DNA of 64,000 nt from Lepidodermella squamata (taxonomy: Eukaryota > Gastrotricha). The DNA lies in the NCBI GenBank assembly GCA_047495785.1, contig JBLDXI010000029.1, positions 1,984,001-2,048,000 on the forward strand, read 5' to 3'. The notes under the pieces were generated by a model. The model ran no database searches and was not told the DNA's origin. It saw only the letters and a list, made by a program, of their open reading frames with translations. Both the position numbers and the translations under genes were made by a program. Below are positions 1 through 11,741 of this stretch, piece by piece; within the stretch, counting starts at the first letter, position 1; every line of letters starts with the position of its first letter.

Positions 1-2509
1 ATGATCGCCTTTCAAGGCTATTTTATATTTCAGTGGTTTTCAAACTATTTTCGCTCCCGGCCAAAAATGGCGGCTGGCTGGTTACTTTTCCGGCCGCATT
101 GTCGCCTGAACCCTTAACCAGCCGCTTGGAATGATAAAACAGGTCCCTCCGGGGCCGCACGCCGCTATTATCAAGGTTCGAAGTTTTGAGCGCGCTTTTA
201 TGCGAAAGAAAGCGTATTTTGAAGCAGTACTTGGGCGTATAAAATAGCCACTACTGTAACGCAGTCCTTTTTCGGGCAGGGTAATTTTGGATACTTTTGG
301 CTGTGAGCGTCAGCTTCACCACAGCCCTGGTAGATAGAAACACCGTTCACAATGACACCTCAAACATGAGAAACGGATTTCTTTACGAATACTGGTTTCA
401 CTTTTCCGCAGGTGAGCATCGAGGTACAAATTATTAACTTCCTCAAATGGCAGTATTGTTTGCCGGATATAAGAGATATGAGAATTCAATCGACAGGTTT
501 CAAACTTTAATATGACCGCTGCAAAGTGAAAAGTGGATCTTGGCGAATTTTTTCACATTTCGGAATGAGAGTTCGGATGTGGGGTGTTGGCCATGACATC
601 CCGAGTCGATTGGTGAAAACCGTTCGAAAAAATACCTGAAAATGACGGAGATATCGCGTTTAGAAGTTTAGAGAACATTTTCCCACATTTTGAGAAAAAT
701 GTAAAATTAAAAACCTTATTTTGCGCACAAAAAATGTATTTGCACAAGTTTTCACCGTCATTATCTCCGCATTTCTAAATCGTATTTCTATAAATTGTAT
801 TCCGTTCGAATGAGCGAGACAAGGCGCTTTTCACACCAGCATTCAATTGGAAAATCAATATAAAATGCCGAAGCCTAAAATTTGTCGGCATTCTTATTTA
901 AATTTGAATTCCAGCGCGTAATTCCCACTGACATTGATACCTGAAAGTTCCAGGCATTCCAGGACCTATGGCTTGCTATTCTCGATCCCCTAGTGTATTC
1001 TTGTAGCAAGGTCCATGCAAATGTCACTCATCGCGTGTTTGAATACGCAATTGCACACAATAATGTGAGTGGCGATTTAGAGGACTGCGTCTATTACGGC
1101 TGTTGCAGTTTCAAGGGCCAAAAAACGCGAGCGTTGGCAAATGAGGGCGGCTTTTGCTTTTATTGCACACCGGCGAAATGCTAAAACATCGTTTGAGCTT
1201 TCAATGTGCACAAATGTTGATGTCTGCCTCTTAAACAATGCGTACAAAAATGTAGAAAAAAATCGCAAATTAATGCTTCAAAGATTAATGCAAATTTGAG
1301 GTGGATCCGTAGGTCCTATGTAGTTGGGGACGTGAAATTCGGAACCTGCATAAAACTGGATAAGGTTATAAGTTGAAGCCAGAACAGCCTTGGTTGACCC
1401 CGAGACTTGTTTTTCTGGTTGCTGAAAATTATTGAAAAATCGTCAAGATACACTTGGCAGCGGCCATATTTTAGTGAGAATAGCACTGAACTGCGTTGAG
1501 AGCACCAATTCGCCATCGGGGGTTTAAATTCGAAACCATCAACATGCAATCCCTTTAAATCAACAAATTTTATCTCGCTTTAGTGTGAACCTAACTAAAT
1601 TTTTACACTGAGCTGTCCGAAATGACCCCAGTTCTGTCAGTAATTAGCATAAGTATAAGTATAAGTATAATTAACATTCAAATAGCTCAGATCTGACATC
1701 AAATTCTTGATTCCAATATACCTTAAAGCTAAAATTACAGAGAAGACAATGTTTATTGCTAAAAATCCGTTCCCCCGTCTCTGGTGGCTACCCTAGTAGG
1801 GTAGCGTCCAGCCAATGGAATTGTACGTGGCGAAAAACCTTGACCCCGTAAACTTGGCCTGTGCGGCTCACTGCCTCGTTGTCGTCGTATTGACTGGTCC
1901 CGCTGCCAAACCAGAATATGACGAGCGGTTAATCCTGGCTTCCTCGAGCCGATGCCCGCTTGAGCTCATCCGTTTTAGTAATCTAATACTTGGGAGTGAA
2001 TCTTTAACCTTATGAAATGTGTGGCCTTAACAAAACGGCTTGCAAAACCTCAAACAAAGAATGGCTTGATCATTTTCATGCAGTCATTATTTTTAGGGCA
2101 ACGAAGAATCAAGTTAATTCAATTTAAGTGCTATGCTCGGCGGAAACCAGCTAACTCAGGACTTCGATCGAAAGATTCCAACTTGCAAGTAAAATGTTGC
2201 ATAAGTTACATATATTGCGCGATATAAGTAAGAGGCGAAGTCTTTGTAAGAGGCGGTACGACCCGCTAACCAATCAGCGTAAGTATTTTTTTAACTTCAA
2301 CTTCATCTTCAAAAAATATTGCCCGAGAAGATAATGAAACATTTTATATTATATATATATAAGTGAAGCGTGAGCACATTCTTCCGTCGTTCCTTTATTC
2401 CCCGTTATTCCGTCTAATTATTGCCGAGAGCCATGTATTTTTCTCGCTTTTTTCACATAATTTTCTCAGTCGAAAGGCGTTTTCAGCAACCACATCAGCC
2501 TCCTCCTCC
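1..2509. other. Gene-free left flank
   Basis: No reading frame here resembles the array family or another protein I recognise; the short open frames overlap one another on both strands and lack codon structure. Visible landmarks are a short GTATAA-type repeat near 1649-1672 and an (AT)n run near 2345-2362. The segment at about 2265-2300, with a CTAACCAATCAGC string followed by a TTCAACTTC-type string, recurs between other array members (for example near 49975), so the right-hand part is array intergenic DNA. Confidence 0.6.
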
Positions 2510-3620
2510 TTAACTTTCCGCTTGAAAAACAAAGAGTTAAAACACAAACAAGAACCAAATTTGATAAAAGATTGGGAATTGGAAATTATGACTTACCCCG
2601 GATTGCCCTTTGCCGAGCGCTCTCTGCCATCTCCATATGAACTTCAGGGTCAGCCGCATAAGCAGCAGAAAGGCAGCACAGCAGAGCCGAGTCTCGATTT
2701 GGTTTTCCAATCAATTGTCGATTGCTGCATTTGCAACACATTGTAAAGCAAACGATGATGTAGCTCAATGTCAGCAACGACTGGGCTGCGACGATCGCCA
2801 AGCCGATGGGCCACGAAATCAAGGTGGGGTCAAAGCTTGGCCTCGTTAGGGTGTAGACAAATCCGGCAACGGATGGTGCGTATAATATTGTCAGGAGAAT
2901 ATCCTGCAGTTGAAAACAGCATATTACTTAAAGGATCAATACTTTTTTGATGATTTATTCATACAAAGGAGCCACATTTTATTTAATTGAAAAATATATA
3001 TCTCTTACCGAAACCATGTCGTATGCCCAGCTGTGGCATTTTTTGACCAAAAGCTGTAGGACAGCGGCCAAGAGGCCGAAGAAAAACGGCGTGATCACCC
3101 ATCCTGAGTACGGCCAACTCTGCTGTAGTAGGTACTCAGCACCAACTTTGTCAGCTTTTTCTTCATAACGGCGCAGATCGACAATATAGACTATCGATAG
3201 TGCGATGCAATAAATGTTGAGCGTAAGCTGTAGCAGTCTTGCGATCCCATAACCTGATCGCAATCTTATTATTAAGCTCGGCGGAGACTTGACATGTTCA
3301 ACATTCATATTGGCTGAGTGTCCTTGAATGGTGGGCCTCGCTCTGACATAAACCGGAGTTCGATGAGAACTAAAATGCTGCTCATTATGTTTCATTTGGT
3401 TGGCTGGTGGAAAATCATAAACCGTTGGCCAATGGGTAGAGAATTGCTGGTCGTCAGGATGAAAACGGTGAGCAAGTGGAGGATAATTGTGAACTGGCCG
3501 ATGACTAGCTGACTGATGCTCATTGCCATAAAATTGGAGAAGCAGCTTGAAGCGACATCCAAATTTTTTTGTAGATTGGATACGAGAGCAGTCGAGAAGC
3601 ATTGAAAAAGCTGCGGGCAT
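2510..3620 (-). CDS. Tetraspan array member 1 (damaged start and tail)
   Basis: Three-exon model on the minus strand: E1 3009..3620, E2 2597..2903, E3 2510..2520, 309 residues. E1 ends at CG|GTAAGAG (phase 0), E2 starts after CTGCAG and ends at G|GTAAGTC (phase 1). The core is intact: IRLRSGYGIARLLQL opens TM1, PYSGWVITPFFFGLLAAV is TM2, E2 carries ISWPIGLAIVAAQSLLTL and the MCCKCSNRQ cluster. Two defects are visible. The family start (ATGTCGCTTCAAGC, near 3575) is put out of frame by an 11-bp deletion relative to its sister at 32317..32877, so only an upstream ATG at 3620 reads into the body, giving an unrelated first 30 or so residues. E3 meets a stop after three codons instead of encoding the Gly/Cys tail. 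It may be a young pseudogene or an altered but expressed copy. Function of the family is unknown. Confidence 0.6.
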
Positions 3621-4296
3621 AATGATTGACTCATGGTTGACTCATGGTTGCAGCACATCGTCCGGCAAAGCTACTTTTTAGTCTAGGGTATGTTGGCGTA
3701 AAAGTACGTAAAAGTTCACTTTTGCTAACACTACTTGCCGTTGCACAAAATCTTGATGCCTCCATGGCTCCCAAAAAGAGTCTGAAACCAGAAACGTATG
3801 AGAAAGCATAATTAGTTCTTGACCCAACTTCAACCAGTACTCAATTTATTAATGCCTCCGAACTTCATACATTCAAGTCGGACAGAATAGATTCTTGAAT
3901 TAAGTTCAATTTATTCCAATCGCTGTAACTACAGAACAATCAACGAGGAGATTATGAGAGGTGATGCCATGAGGGTGGCATTCAACAATGAGAATCCGGG
4001 AGGTATTCGGCCAAAAAATATTATATAAATGACTATGAAACTAGTTCCTGCATATTTCTTCCGGTGAAAGAGCCTTGGAAAGTGTGGATAATGTTTGGGA
4101 AATTAGTTTCGTTGTCTAAAAATTGGCTATAAATCCCGACAAAGTTCTAAAATTAAAGCCTTATCCGCAATGGATCTGTATTAAAATCGACTGAATATAA
4201 AATAATAAGAGAAAAATAAGCGAAAATGAATAAAAAAGACATTTTCGATTATTTTTTAAAGTTCTCTATCATACGAATATGTATAGGGTAAGTATT
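3621..4296. other. Intergenic spacer duplicated elsewhere
   Basis: No gene seen. The part from about 3650 to 3960 matches about 32990-33350 closely (same strings around TATGTTGGCGTAAAAGTACG and AAAAGAGTCTG), extending the segmental duplication that links members 1 and 9. The rest is AT-rich without a clear element. Confidence 0.6.
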
Positions 4297-5977
4297 TCAG
4301 CAACCACATCTGTCTCCTCCACATCCTCCTCCTCCTCCACCACCGTCTCCTCCTCCTCCTCCACATCCTCCTCCTCCGTCTCCTCCACCACTGTACGCTT
4401 AAAAAGAGAGCAAAGAGAAAGGAAAAACGAGTACATACTAGGAGAGTCAAAAATAAGGGAATTGCGACTTACCCCGGTCTTCGCGTTGCCGTTCCTGCTC
4501 TGCTTCGATCTCCTGCTGCACTTCAGGGTCGTCATTATATGCAGCAGGAAGGCAGCACATCCACGATGAGTATAAAGCCGGTTTTCCAATCAGTTGTCGA
4601 TTGCTGCATTTGCAACACATCGAGAACCAAACGATGATGTAGCTCCTTGTCAACAAAGATTGAACTGCGACGATTGCCCAGCCGATGGGCCATGAAATCA
4701 ATAAAGTATGTTCGAAGCATGGTCTCGTTAGAGTGTAGATGAATCCGAAAAGGAACGATGTGTACAATATAGCCAGAAGAACATCCTGCAGTAAAACACA
4801 TAACGTTAAAAGTTATAGGAAGCCTTTGAAAAGATGCTAAGTTACTTTCTTAGTATAGGAAAGTATAGGCACATAAATCTACATATAATTTGTCCATTTT
4901 TTAACACCACGATGCATCCTAGGCTCCAAAAAAGAGTTAGAAACCAGAAACCATATGAGCCAGAAACCAGAAAGCATTTTGCCTAACTTCACCTTGCCTT
5001 GCCTTGCACTTACCTACCCAATTTGAAATGACGCGTCCGAGCTTCGATAAATTAAGTCGCACCGGTAGCGGGTCAATCTAGTTTAGTCCTGTTGGGGAGT
5101 CCGAAGCGTGCCCGTTCACGCTACGGCAAGCCCGAGCCCGTCGGGGAATCAGTGTTTTGCCTGTCCGCGCCCGGGTCGCTTCAATAAAATACTGCCTTTG
5201 CGCAACGTCTATGCTAAATCGAATGGATTTAAACAAAACTCGCATAAGCGAACGCGGGCAAGCGCAGGTGCTAAGCCGGGTGCGGGTAGAGAGCAATAGG
5301 TAGGCCAGTGTATTGCTGTGCGCGCTCAACTCCGCCGTGTTCGGGCATCAGGTTGCGACACCCGAGAGCGAAGGGCGATGATCACAGGCACGATCGTCGG
5401 CGGCTCAAGTGCGGACAAGCGTTCAACAATAGCACGGGTTTCCATTGTTTCCCGGCATGCTGGGCCCAAAACCTCACTTGGCCCGTGTGCATTGAAGCAA
5501 GATTTGGTTGAAAAAAATCACTCCTACCGAAAACATATCGTAAGCCCAGCTGTAGCACCTTTTGACCAAAAGCTGCAAGACAGCGGCCGCAGAAGGCCCA
5601 AAACGGATTGCAAAAACCCATGCCGACAGTAGCCAATGCTGATAACGCTGCATAGCGCAGTTTTTGGCAGCTTTGTCTTCGTAACGGTTTAGATCGACGA
5701 TGTGGGCTATCGAAAGAGCCATGAATACTAAGTTGAGTAAAAGCTGTAGCAGTCTTGCGATTCCATAGCCTGATCGCAGCCTAATACAAATTAAGCCAGG
5801 TTCCTTTTTCATGATGGGCAAGTGTGCTGGAACGCCCGGCATCGCTATGACGTAAACTTCCGGTCGATGAGTATCGAACAGTTGCCAATTCCGATGAAAT
5901 TGGCAAGCAGGTGGAGAAAAAGCTTGAAACGGAATTGAAAATGTGTCGATTGAGTAAAAAGCGCAAGCATGGTGCAT
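4297..5977 (-). CDS. Tetraspan array member 2
   Basis: Model: E1 5528..5977, E2 4473..4785, E3 4297..4397, 287 residues, phases 0 and 1 as in the family. E1 gives TM1 (RLLQLLLNLVFMALSIAHIV) and a TM2 of unusual composition (WLLSAWVFAIRFGPSAAAV). E2 gives TM3, TM4 (ISWPIGWAIVAVQSLLT) and MCCKCSNRQ. E3 encodes a 33-residue tail of Gly runs broken by Cys and Asp, ending Cys-Gly-Cys-stop. The usual start codon (ATGCC in the sister copy at 44039) is ATTCC here, so the first usable ATG is at 5977, adding about 16 residues. Intron 1 is long (742 bp) because it holds a GC-rich insert at about 5085-5518. Expected: plasma- or internal-membrane tetraspan with both termini cytosolic; function unknown. 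Confidence 0.72.
5085..5518. repeat. GC-rich insert in intron 1 of member 2
   Basis: A GC-rich block inside otherwise AT-rich intron 1, starting near AGTCCTGTTGGGG and ending near GGCCCGTGTGCATTGAAGC. The same block lies downstream of pseudogene 12 at about 43277-43615, so it predates that duplication. Strings such as CAACAATAGC and GCCCGTGTGC also occur in the 609-bp element at 23691-24299, suggesting one element family. I see no coding capacity. Confidence 0.55.
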
Positions 5978-6110
5978 TTAAATAGCTGAAGGCATCGTGA
6001 CAAACTCATGCCTGTAATCGCGTAATCGCTCTTAATTCAGAGCTTCCGATTTGGCTGAACTTTTGGTGGCAGGTTAGAGAACCGCTATACGCCACTGCGA
6101 AGGGCTGTCT

Positions 6111-6165
6111 ATCAGCCTAGATTGACTAAACACTACATTCCTGTTCTTGCTTATAAAATGACAAT
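6111..6165 (-). promoter_or_regulatory. Putative core promoter of member 2
   Basis: On the minus strand this reads TTTAGTCAATCTAGGCTGAT. It sits at the same relative position as the TTTAGTCAGTCT initiator of other members, about 150 bp upstream of the start codon. The initiator differs by one base and no clear TATA box is present, so it is weaker than the promoters of members 5 and 16. Confidence 0.35.
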
Positions 6166-7285
6166 TAAGTTATTTTTTTCAATGACTCGTGACTCACATT
6201 CAACTAACGTAAATGTAAAAATACTAACCCTGGTTTTTAGCAAATTTAGTAGTATGCAGTTAATCACAGTCTCCTCGCAGTGCGCACTGCTTCCTCGCAT
6301 TGTCGTCTCCACAGGTCACGTCCCAATGCAGAACCTCGAAGTCAAGCCCCGGCTTAGCTCCTCATTGAAAGCGATTCTCAGCCAGACCTTTCGTGGAAGA
6401 CATCGGAAAGCATCCAACTTGTTGACGTCAGTCCTTAGTTAGCGCCATCACCCCGAGCCATATAACGAGACCGTCCAGTTGTTGACACGCAGAATTTCTT
6501 CAGTCGAGAGGCTATATTCATTTGAGCTCTGCTAAGGCTGATGATACTGCCAAGTTATAAAATGGCTCCACTTTTTCTCACGTTCTTTTACGCCTCAACC
6601 CTCACAAAACTGCCGAAGGTTCCTAAAATTGTCGACATTCTCATGCATAGTTATATAACCTCGATAATTAACGCAGCGCGACGACCCGACTGAAAATAAT
6701 GACCTGGCTGGCATTAGATTTCGATTTTTTCGACTGAGTCATTCGATTCGATTCGGCAAAAAGGGTCAATTTTTTGTTGGATAATTGTTGGTTAAGTAGG
6801 TATTGGTTTATTATAGAAATCGATTCCGTGCAGCTAGCAGTGCCGGAATATGACCTCAGAAATCGGCCCCGGTCCGTTTGGTAAACTTTTGTACGAGACC
6901 CATTCCCATCCAACTAATGCTCAACATCAGCTAGTTACTCTGTTACAAAAGTTGAACTTAAACTGGCCACCGATTTGCTAGATATTCGAAGTGAGATTGG
7001 TCCATGGGGCCGGCATAAAATGGTGTGAACCTGATAGTTATCTGGCGAATGACAGCGGCGTGGCCACAGATTTTCCGATGAATACCCCAAAAGCTAGCTT
7101 TTTTGTTCTTATTTTATTTATGAAGCTCAGGATATCATACTATCCATAGAGATCAGATTAACCTGAACTCTTTGCATACAATTTAGTAAAATGATTGCTG
7201 AGGGAAATTTTTTATTTTGCACATTTGGGCATTATCATTCAGAAAACATTGAACAGATCGTGAATTTCTGCGCTGAAACTCAATT
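6166..7285. other. Intergenic spacer with 3' UTR of member 3
   Basis: No gene seen. The part from about 6905 to 7285 recurs downstream of pseudogene 6 (20146-20350) and partly near 45380, and is best read as the transcribed 3' flank of a family gene (minus strand). The block around 6780-6900, with GATTCCGTGCAGCT, recurs near 45060-45350. Confidence 0.5.
7113..7118 (-). terminator. Poly(A) signal AATAAA of member 3
   Basis: AATAAA on the minus strand, about 170 nt past the stop codon of member 3, in a conserved context (CTTCATAAATAAAATAAG) that recurs downstream of members 11 and 13. Confidence 0.55.
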
Positions 7286-9115
7286 TTAGCAACCGCCACC
7301 AGCACCACAACCTCCCCCACCACCACCACCACCAACGCCACCACCACCGAAACCTCCTCCTCCTACCCAACCTCCGGTCGCTACAAAAAACAAGTAGAAA
7401 AAGGGAATTGATAACACAAACTACGTGAGCGAAATCAACGTCAGTGATATAGAAAATAGTCTCTCGATTGGGAACTTGTTGATCATAGACAATGATGTTA
7501 CATCATTGTCTATGTTGTTGATACATGAGCATTGATTTAGGAGGGTCAAATTTAAGAAAATTACGACTTACCCCGGATTGCGCGTTGTCGTTCATTCTCT
7601 GCCGCTATCTCCTGCTGCACGTCAGGTTCGGCCGCGTAGGCAGCAGGAAGGCAGCACATACACGATGAGTAGTGATCCGGTTTTCCAACCTTTTGTCGAT
7701 TGCTGCATTTGAAACACATCGAAAACCAAACGATGATGTAGCTCACCGTCAGCAGAATTTGAACCGCGAAGATTGCCCAGCCGATAGGCCAGGATATCAA
7801 AGTATGATTGAAGCATGGTCTCGTCAGGGTGTAGACAAACCCGGCAAGGAAGGATGTGTACAATATGGCCAGAAGAATATCCTGTAAAGTGTAACATCAT
7901 GTTTTAAGGAAGTACCATAGCTCATACAGGTATCTTAGAAGCTCCACCAGTAATTGTTCACAATTCAATAAAAAACCATTCGTCATGACAATAATAAAGC
8001 TCTCCTACCAAAAGCATATCGTAAGCCCAGCTGTAGCATCTCTTGACCAATAGCTGTAGGACAACGGTCATTAAGCCAAACAATGACGGCATGATGATCC
8101 ATCCTGAGTACGGCCATTTCTGCTTTAGTAGATGCTCCGCGCCAACTTTGGCAACTTTTTCTTGATAACGGCTCAGGTCGACAATATAGGCTATTGATAG
8201 AGCTAAGCCTACAATGTTGAGTACAAGCTGTAGGAGTCTGGCGATTCCATAGCCCGATCGCAGTCTAATTGAAATTATGCTCGGCGATGGAATGTCGGGC
8301 CTCGCTATTGCCATTTGTTGATTGCTCTCTGCTCTCTCCAGCTGAACTTCAGGGTCGGCCGCATAGGCAGCAGAAAGGCAGAACATGAAAACTGAGTAGT
8401 GATCAGGTTTTCCAATCAGTTGCTGATTGCTGCATTTGCAAAACATCGAGGACCAAACCGCGATGTAGCTAATCGTTAACAAAAATTGAACTGCAAAGAT
8501 TGCCCGGCCGATGGGCCACGAAATCAAAGTATGTTCGAAGCTTGGCCTCGTTATGATATAGACAAATGCGACAAGGAACGGTATGTACACTATTGCCAGA
8601 AGAACATCCTGTAAAATATAACAAAATGCTTTGTAGAAGCTACACAAATTATTTTTTTGCAAATCGATCCAATAATCTTTAGAGTAGAGAAATAATTTTG
8701 TAAAGTAAAGCTCCATTACCGAAGCCATGTTGTATGCCCAGCTGTAACATCTTTTGGCCAAAAGCTGTAGGACAGCTATTAATAGGCCAAAGAATGACGG
8801 CGTGATGACCCATCCTGAGTACAGCCAATTCTGCTGTAATAGATACTCTGCGCCAACTTTGACAGCCTCGTCTTTATAACGGCTCAGATCGACAATATAG
8901 GCTATTGATAGAGCTATATATACAATGTTGAGTATAAATTGAAGCAGTCTCGCAATTCCATAGCCCGATCGCAGTCTAATTGAAATTACGCTCGGTTCAT
9001 TTGTGACGGGTGGGTGTGCTGGAATGGTAGGCCTCGCTAAAACAATAACTGCCGGCTGATGAGTGGAGAACTGAACCTCGTTGCGATAAAATTGATGAGC
9101 AGCTTGAAATGGCAT
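7286..9115 (-). CDS. Tetraspan array member 3, double-length fusion (8 TM)
   Basis: Four exons: 8720..9115, 8009..8608, 7572..7881 and 7286..7380, 466 residues. Residues 1-132 are a normal E1 with one N-terminal repeat. The second exon starts as a normal E2 (TM3, TM4, FCKCSNQQ) but runs straight into a second E1 body: the end of E2 (QQMAI) is joined in frame to ARPDIPSPS and IRLRSGYGIARLLQL, with no intron between. A second complete E2 and E3 follow, and the tail is Gly-rich with GGGC at the end. The product has two tetraspan units in tandem. Intron 1 (111 bp) is a multiple of three and free of stops, so its retention would also stay open. The start at 9115 (MPFQAAHQFY) matches sister copies; no upstream in-frame ATG is needed. 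Likely made by unequal crossing-over between neighbours. Confidence 0.75.
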
Positions 9116-9320
9116 TGAAAATATATGAATCAAGCATGCTCATGCGAGTTGCTTGATTCAAAGAATGTATTAGGTCTGACTCATACCTGAGTGAAATTGT
9201 TCTCAAGTTGCGACATAACAAGTCTTCAGATTTAGCGGAACATTTGGTTTATAACATTGGTTGACACGTTTAAGATCCGCTACACATCAAGCTAGTGCAA
9301 AGAGCTACGCATGAGCAAAG

Positions 9321-9350
9321 ACTGACTAAATGCAACACTTCTATATACTT
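9321..9350 (-). promoter_or_regulatory. Core promoter of member 3
   Basis: Minus strand: TATAGAAG followed, at the expected distance, by CATTTAGTCAGTCTTTGC. The TCAGT initiator places the start of transcription near 9323, about 208 bp upstream of the ATG. The same arrangement is found at member 13 (46821-46846). Confidence 0.6.
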
Positions 9351-10131
9351 TTTACGTATATACATGTATATTTCTGTTCTATAGTTTTAGTGACTTTTGG
9401 AGAGCAGAGAGTCGTTTTTTCCTGCTTCATTACTCATGGATCACAGCGAAACTGATAAAAATTTCGACTTTGCGCTCGTCCCTCTGATTGCTTCCGGAAA
9501 GCTTGGCATTTGGCAGGAGACGTAGCTAGGACGCCGAAGCTTGATCCCTGCCATACAAAGTGACACGTTGGTGTTATGCATGATTCTGAACACTTTACCT
9601 TTTGCAAACATTAAATTTTCAGGGTTCAATAAAAATAATTAATTCCTGAATTTAATAAATCGAAGTGGATGTTCGTACATAATTATGTACAACTATTTAA
9701 CTATTCATACAATTCAGTCACAATTTTCAAATTTCCGCTAGATGATAAAAAGAGCACGAACATTTAATGAGGTGATTCATCTCACTATTTTCAAAAAGCG
9801 ACCTTTGACACTAATTATTCTAAATTATTCTAAATATTTGCCGAGGAAGCAGTAAGTGACGCCTCAAATCCTGTTTCCTCAAAGCTTGTCGCTGAACTTT
9901 CTGTTGTTGCGAGAAAATGGCTTGATTTAGCCCTGAAGAGGAACACCTGAAATGCCTTTATTTAGGTACAAAATGAGGACAGTAAATCGTCAAGCCTTTT
10001 CAGCTTCTTTAAAAGCGATTCAGATTAATACGATTAGCTGGTTATTGTCTGAAACAAGCTCAGCAGGCCAAGCTAAGCAACTCAGCTTAATAGTCGTCAA
10101 GTCCCGCGTATTCCATTGCTGAAACCTATTT
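9351..10131. other. Intergenic spacer between members 3 and 4
   Basis: No gene or clear element seen. AT-rich; the stretch nearest 10131 is the 3' flank of member 4. Confidence 0.5.
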
Positions 10132-11741
10132 TTAGCCACCACCACATCCTCCACATCCACCTCCACATCCTCCACCACATCCTCCACCACATCCTCCTCC
10201 GCCATCACCTGCACCACTTGCCGCTTGAAAAAACAAAGAGACGAGTTTCAAATATCTGAGACTCATAGATAGGAGAATATGACTCACCTCGCTTCGCGCT
10301 TTGCAGAGCCATCTCTGCTCTTATCAGCTGAACTTCAGGTTCGGCCGCGTAGGCAGCAGATAGGCAGCAGATGCACGTGTTAACCGAGTAGTGATCTGGT
10401 TTTCCAACCAGTTGTCGATTGCTGCATTTACAACACATCGAGAACCAAACGATGATGTAGCTCACCGTCAGCAGAATTTGAACCGCGAAGATTGCCCAGC
10501 CGATAGGCCAGGATATCAAAGTATGTTTGAAGCATGGTCTCATTAAGGTGTAGACAAATGCGGCAAGCAACGGTATGTACAATATCGTCAAGAGAATATC
10601 CTTTAAAATATATCACATTTCAGGAAGCTCCATCAGTGATTGTTCGCAGTTGAAAAAATCTATATGTCCAAACAGTAATAAAACTCACCGAAACCATATC
10701 GTAAGCCCAACTGTAGCAGGTTTTGACCAAGAGCTGTAGGACAGCGACCAAGACACCGATGAAAGACGGCGCAACTACCCATCCTGAGTACAGCCAATCC
10801 TGTGGACCAACTTTGTCTTGATAACGGCTCAGATCGACCATATAGACTATTGATAGAGCTATGTATAAAATGTTGAGCGTAAGCTGAAGCATTCGGGTGA
10901 TTCCATAACCTGAATGCAGTCTTATCGAAATTAAACTCGGTTTAGGTTTGACATCCTCAACATCAATTACGGATGGCTGGGATAGAATGTTCGGCCTCGC
11001 TATGGCGTAAACGTGCGAACGGTGATCAGTGATGAACCGTTGCTCGCTGCGATGAAATTGGTGGGCAATTGGAGGATAATTATCAACACGTCGGTGAATA
11101 GATGGCTGTTGCTTGTTGCGATGACATGGGTGAGGTTGAGGAACAGCTTGAAAAGTGTGGCGCTGGCTGCTTCTAGACTCAGAACAGTAGTTGAGGGCCA
11201 TCGTTGACGCTCGTGGGGTGACGATGGTGGCGCTCGTCGCCTTAACGGTCGGTTTGGAGCGCGCAACGAGCCTCTGAGACGGCGCAACCCTGGCACGCTC
11301 GCGCTTGTGTAACGCCCGGATCGCTAAATACAAGGCGTGGCGCCGACGCTTTTCAGGGCCGTCATCCATCTCAGCCAATTCTCTGCCTTCCGATTTCAGC
11401 CAGTCTTTGCGAGCATCAGGCGGCATTCGTTGTAGCCGCCTCTCGAGTTGCCGGTCCAGGCTGTCAGCGCGGGCGTTGGGCCGAGCACTCTGTTGCAAAG
11501 ACCAGACGCCCTCATGCTTGCGAGCCAGGGACGTTTGGTGTTCCCATTCGGGCGTAGCAGGTTCATAAGCACCACGAGTTGCGGCTGAACGACTTCGGCG
11601 AGGCTTTCTCAGAGGCGAATGTGCTGTTACGGCGAGCATGGTGCCCTTGGAGGGACTTGTAGTGAACGTTGAGTCCCCGCCCGTCGCTGGCGGGTAAGTC
11701 ATAAGCGTCTTGGGAGTTTTTGTTGTCTTCTTGCCGGTCAT
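10132..11741 (-). CDS. Tetraspan array member 4 with extra basic N-terminal domain
   Basis: Model: E1 10689..11741, E2 10288..10600, E3 10132..10223, 485 residues. Residues 1 to about 190 are a domain absent from most members: MTGKKTTKTPKT, then a Pro/Ser/Arg stretch, then a charged, probably helical block (ARADSLDRQLERRLQRMPPD to ALHKRERARVAP). After this come the family repeats, TM1, TM2 and the normal E2. The tail has regular Cys-Gly-Gly-Gly units. Member 14 (47649..49349) has the same N-terminal domain with substitutions and in-frame length changes, which argues that it is translated. I do not recognise the domain; capture from a mobile element gene or another host gene are both possible. 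The donor after E1 is GTGAGT. GC content of the domain is clearly above that of the rest of the gene, consistent with an outside origin. Confidence 0.74.

Noticed and set aside
2363-2746. Plus-strand frame over E2/E3 of member 1
   Set aside because: It is the antisense of family exons; similar antisense frames occur at every member because of base composition.
4279-4569. Serine-rich plus-strand frame
   Set aside because: Antisense of the Gly/Cys tail exon of member 2.
5085-5518. Bacterial-type or transferred gene because of high GC
   Set aside because: No open reading frame with domain signal; it is a non-coding repeat shared with 43277-43615.
8720-9133. Start of member 3 upstream of 9115
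   Set aside because: The extra codons upstream begin with TTG; ATG at 9115 matches the start of sister copies.
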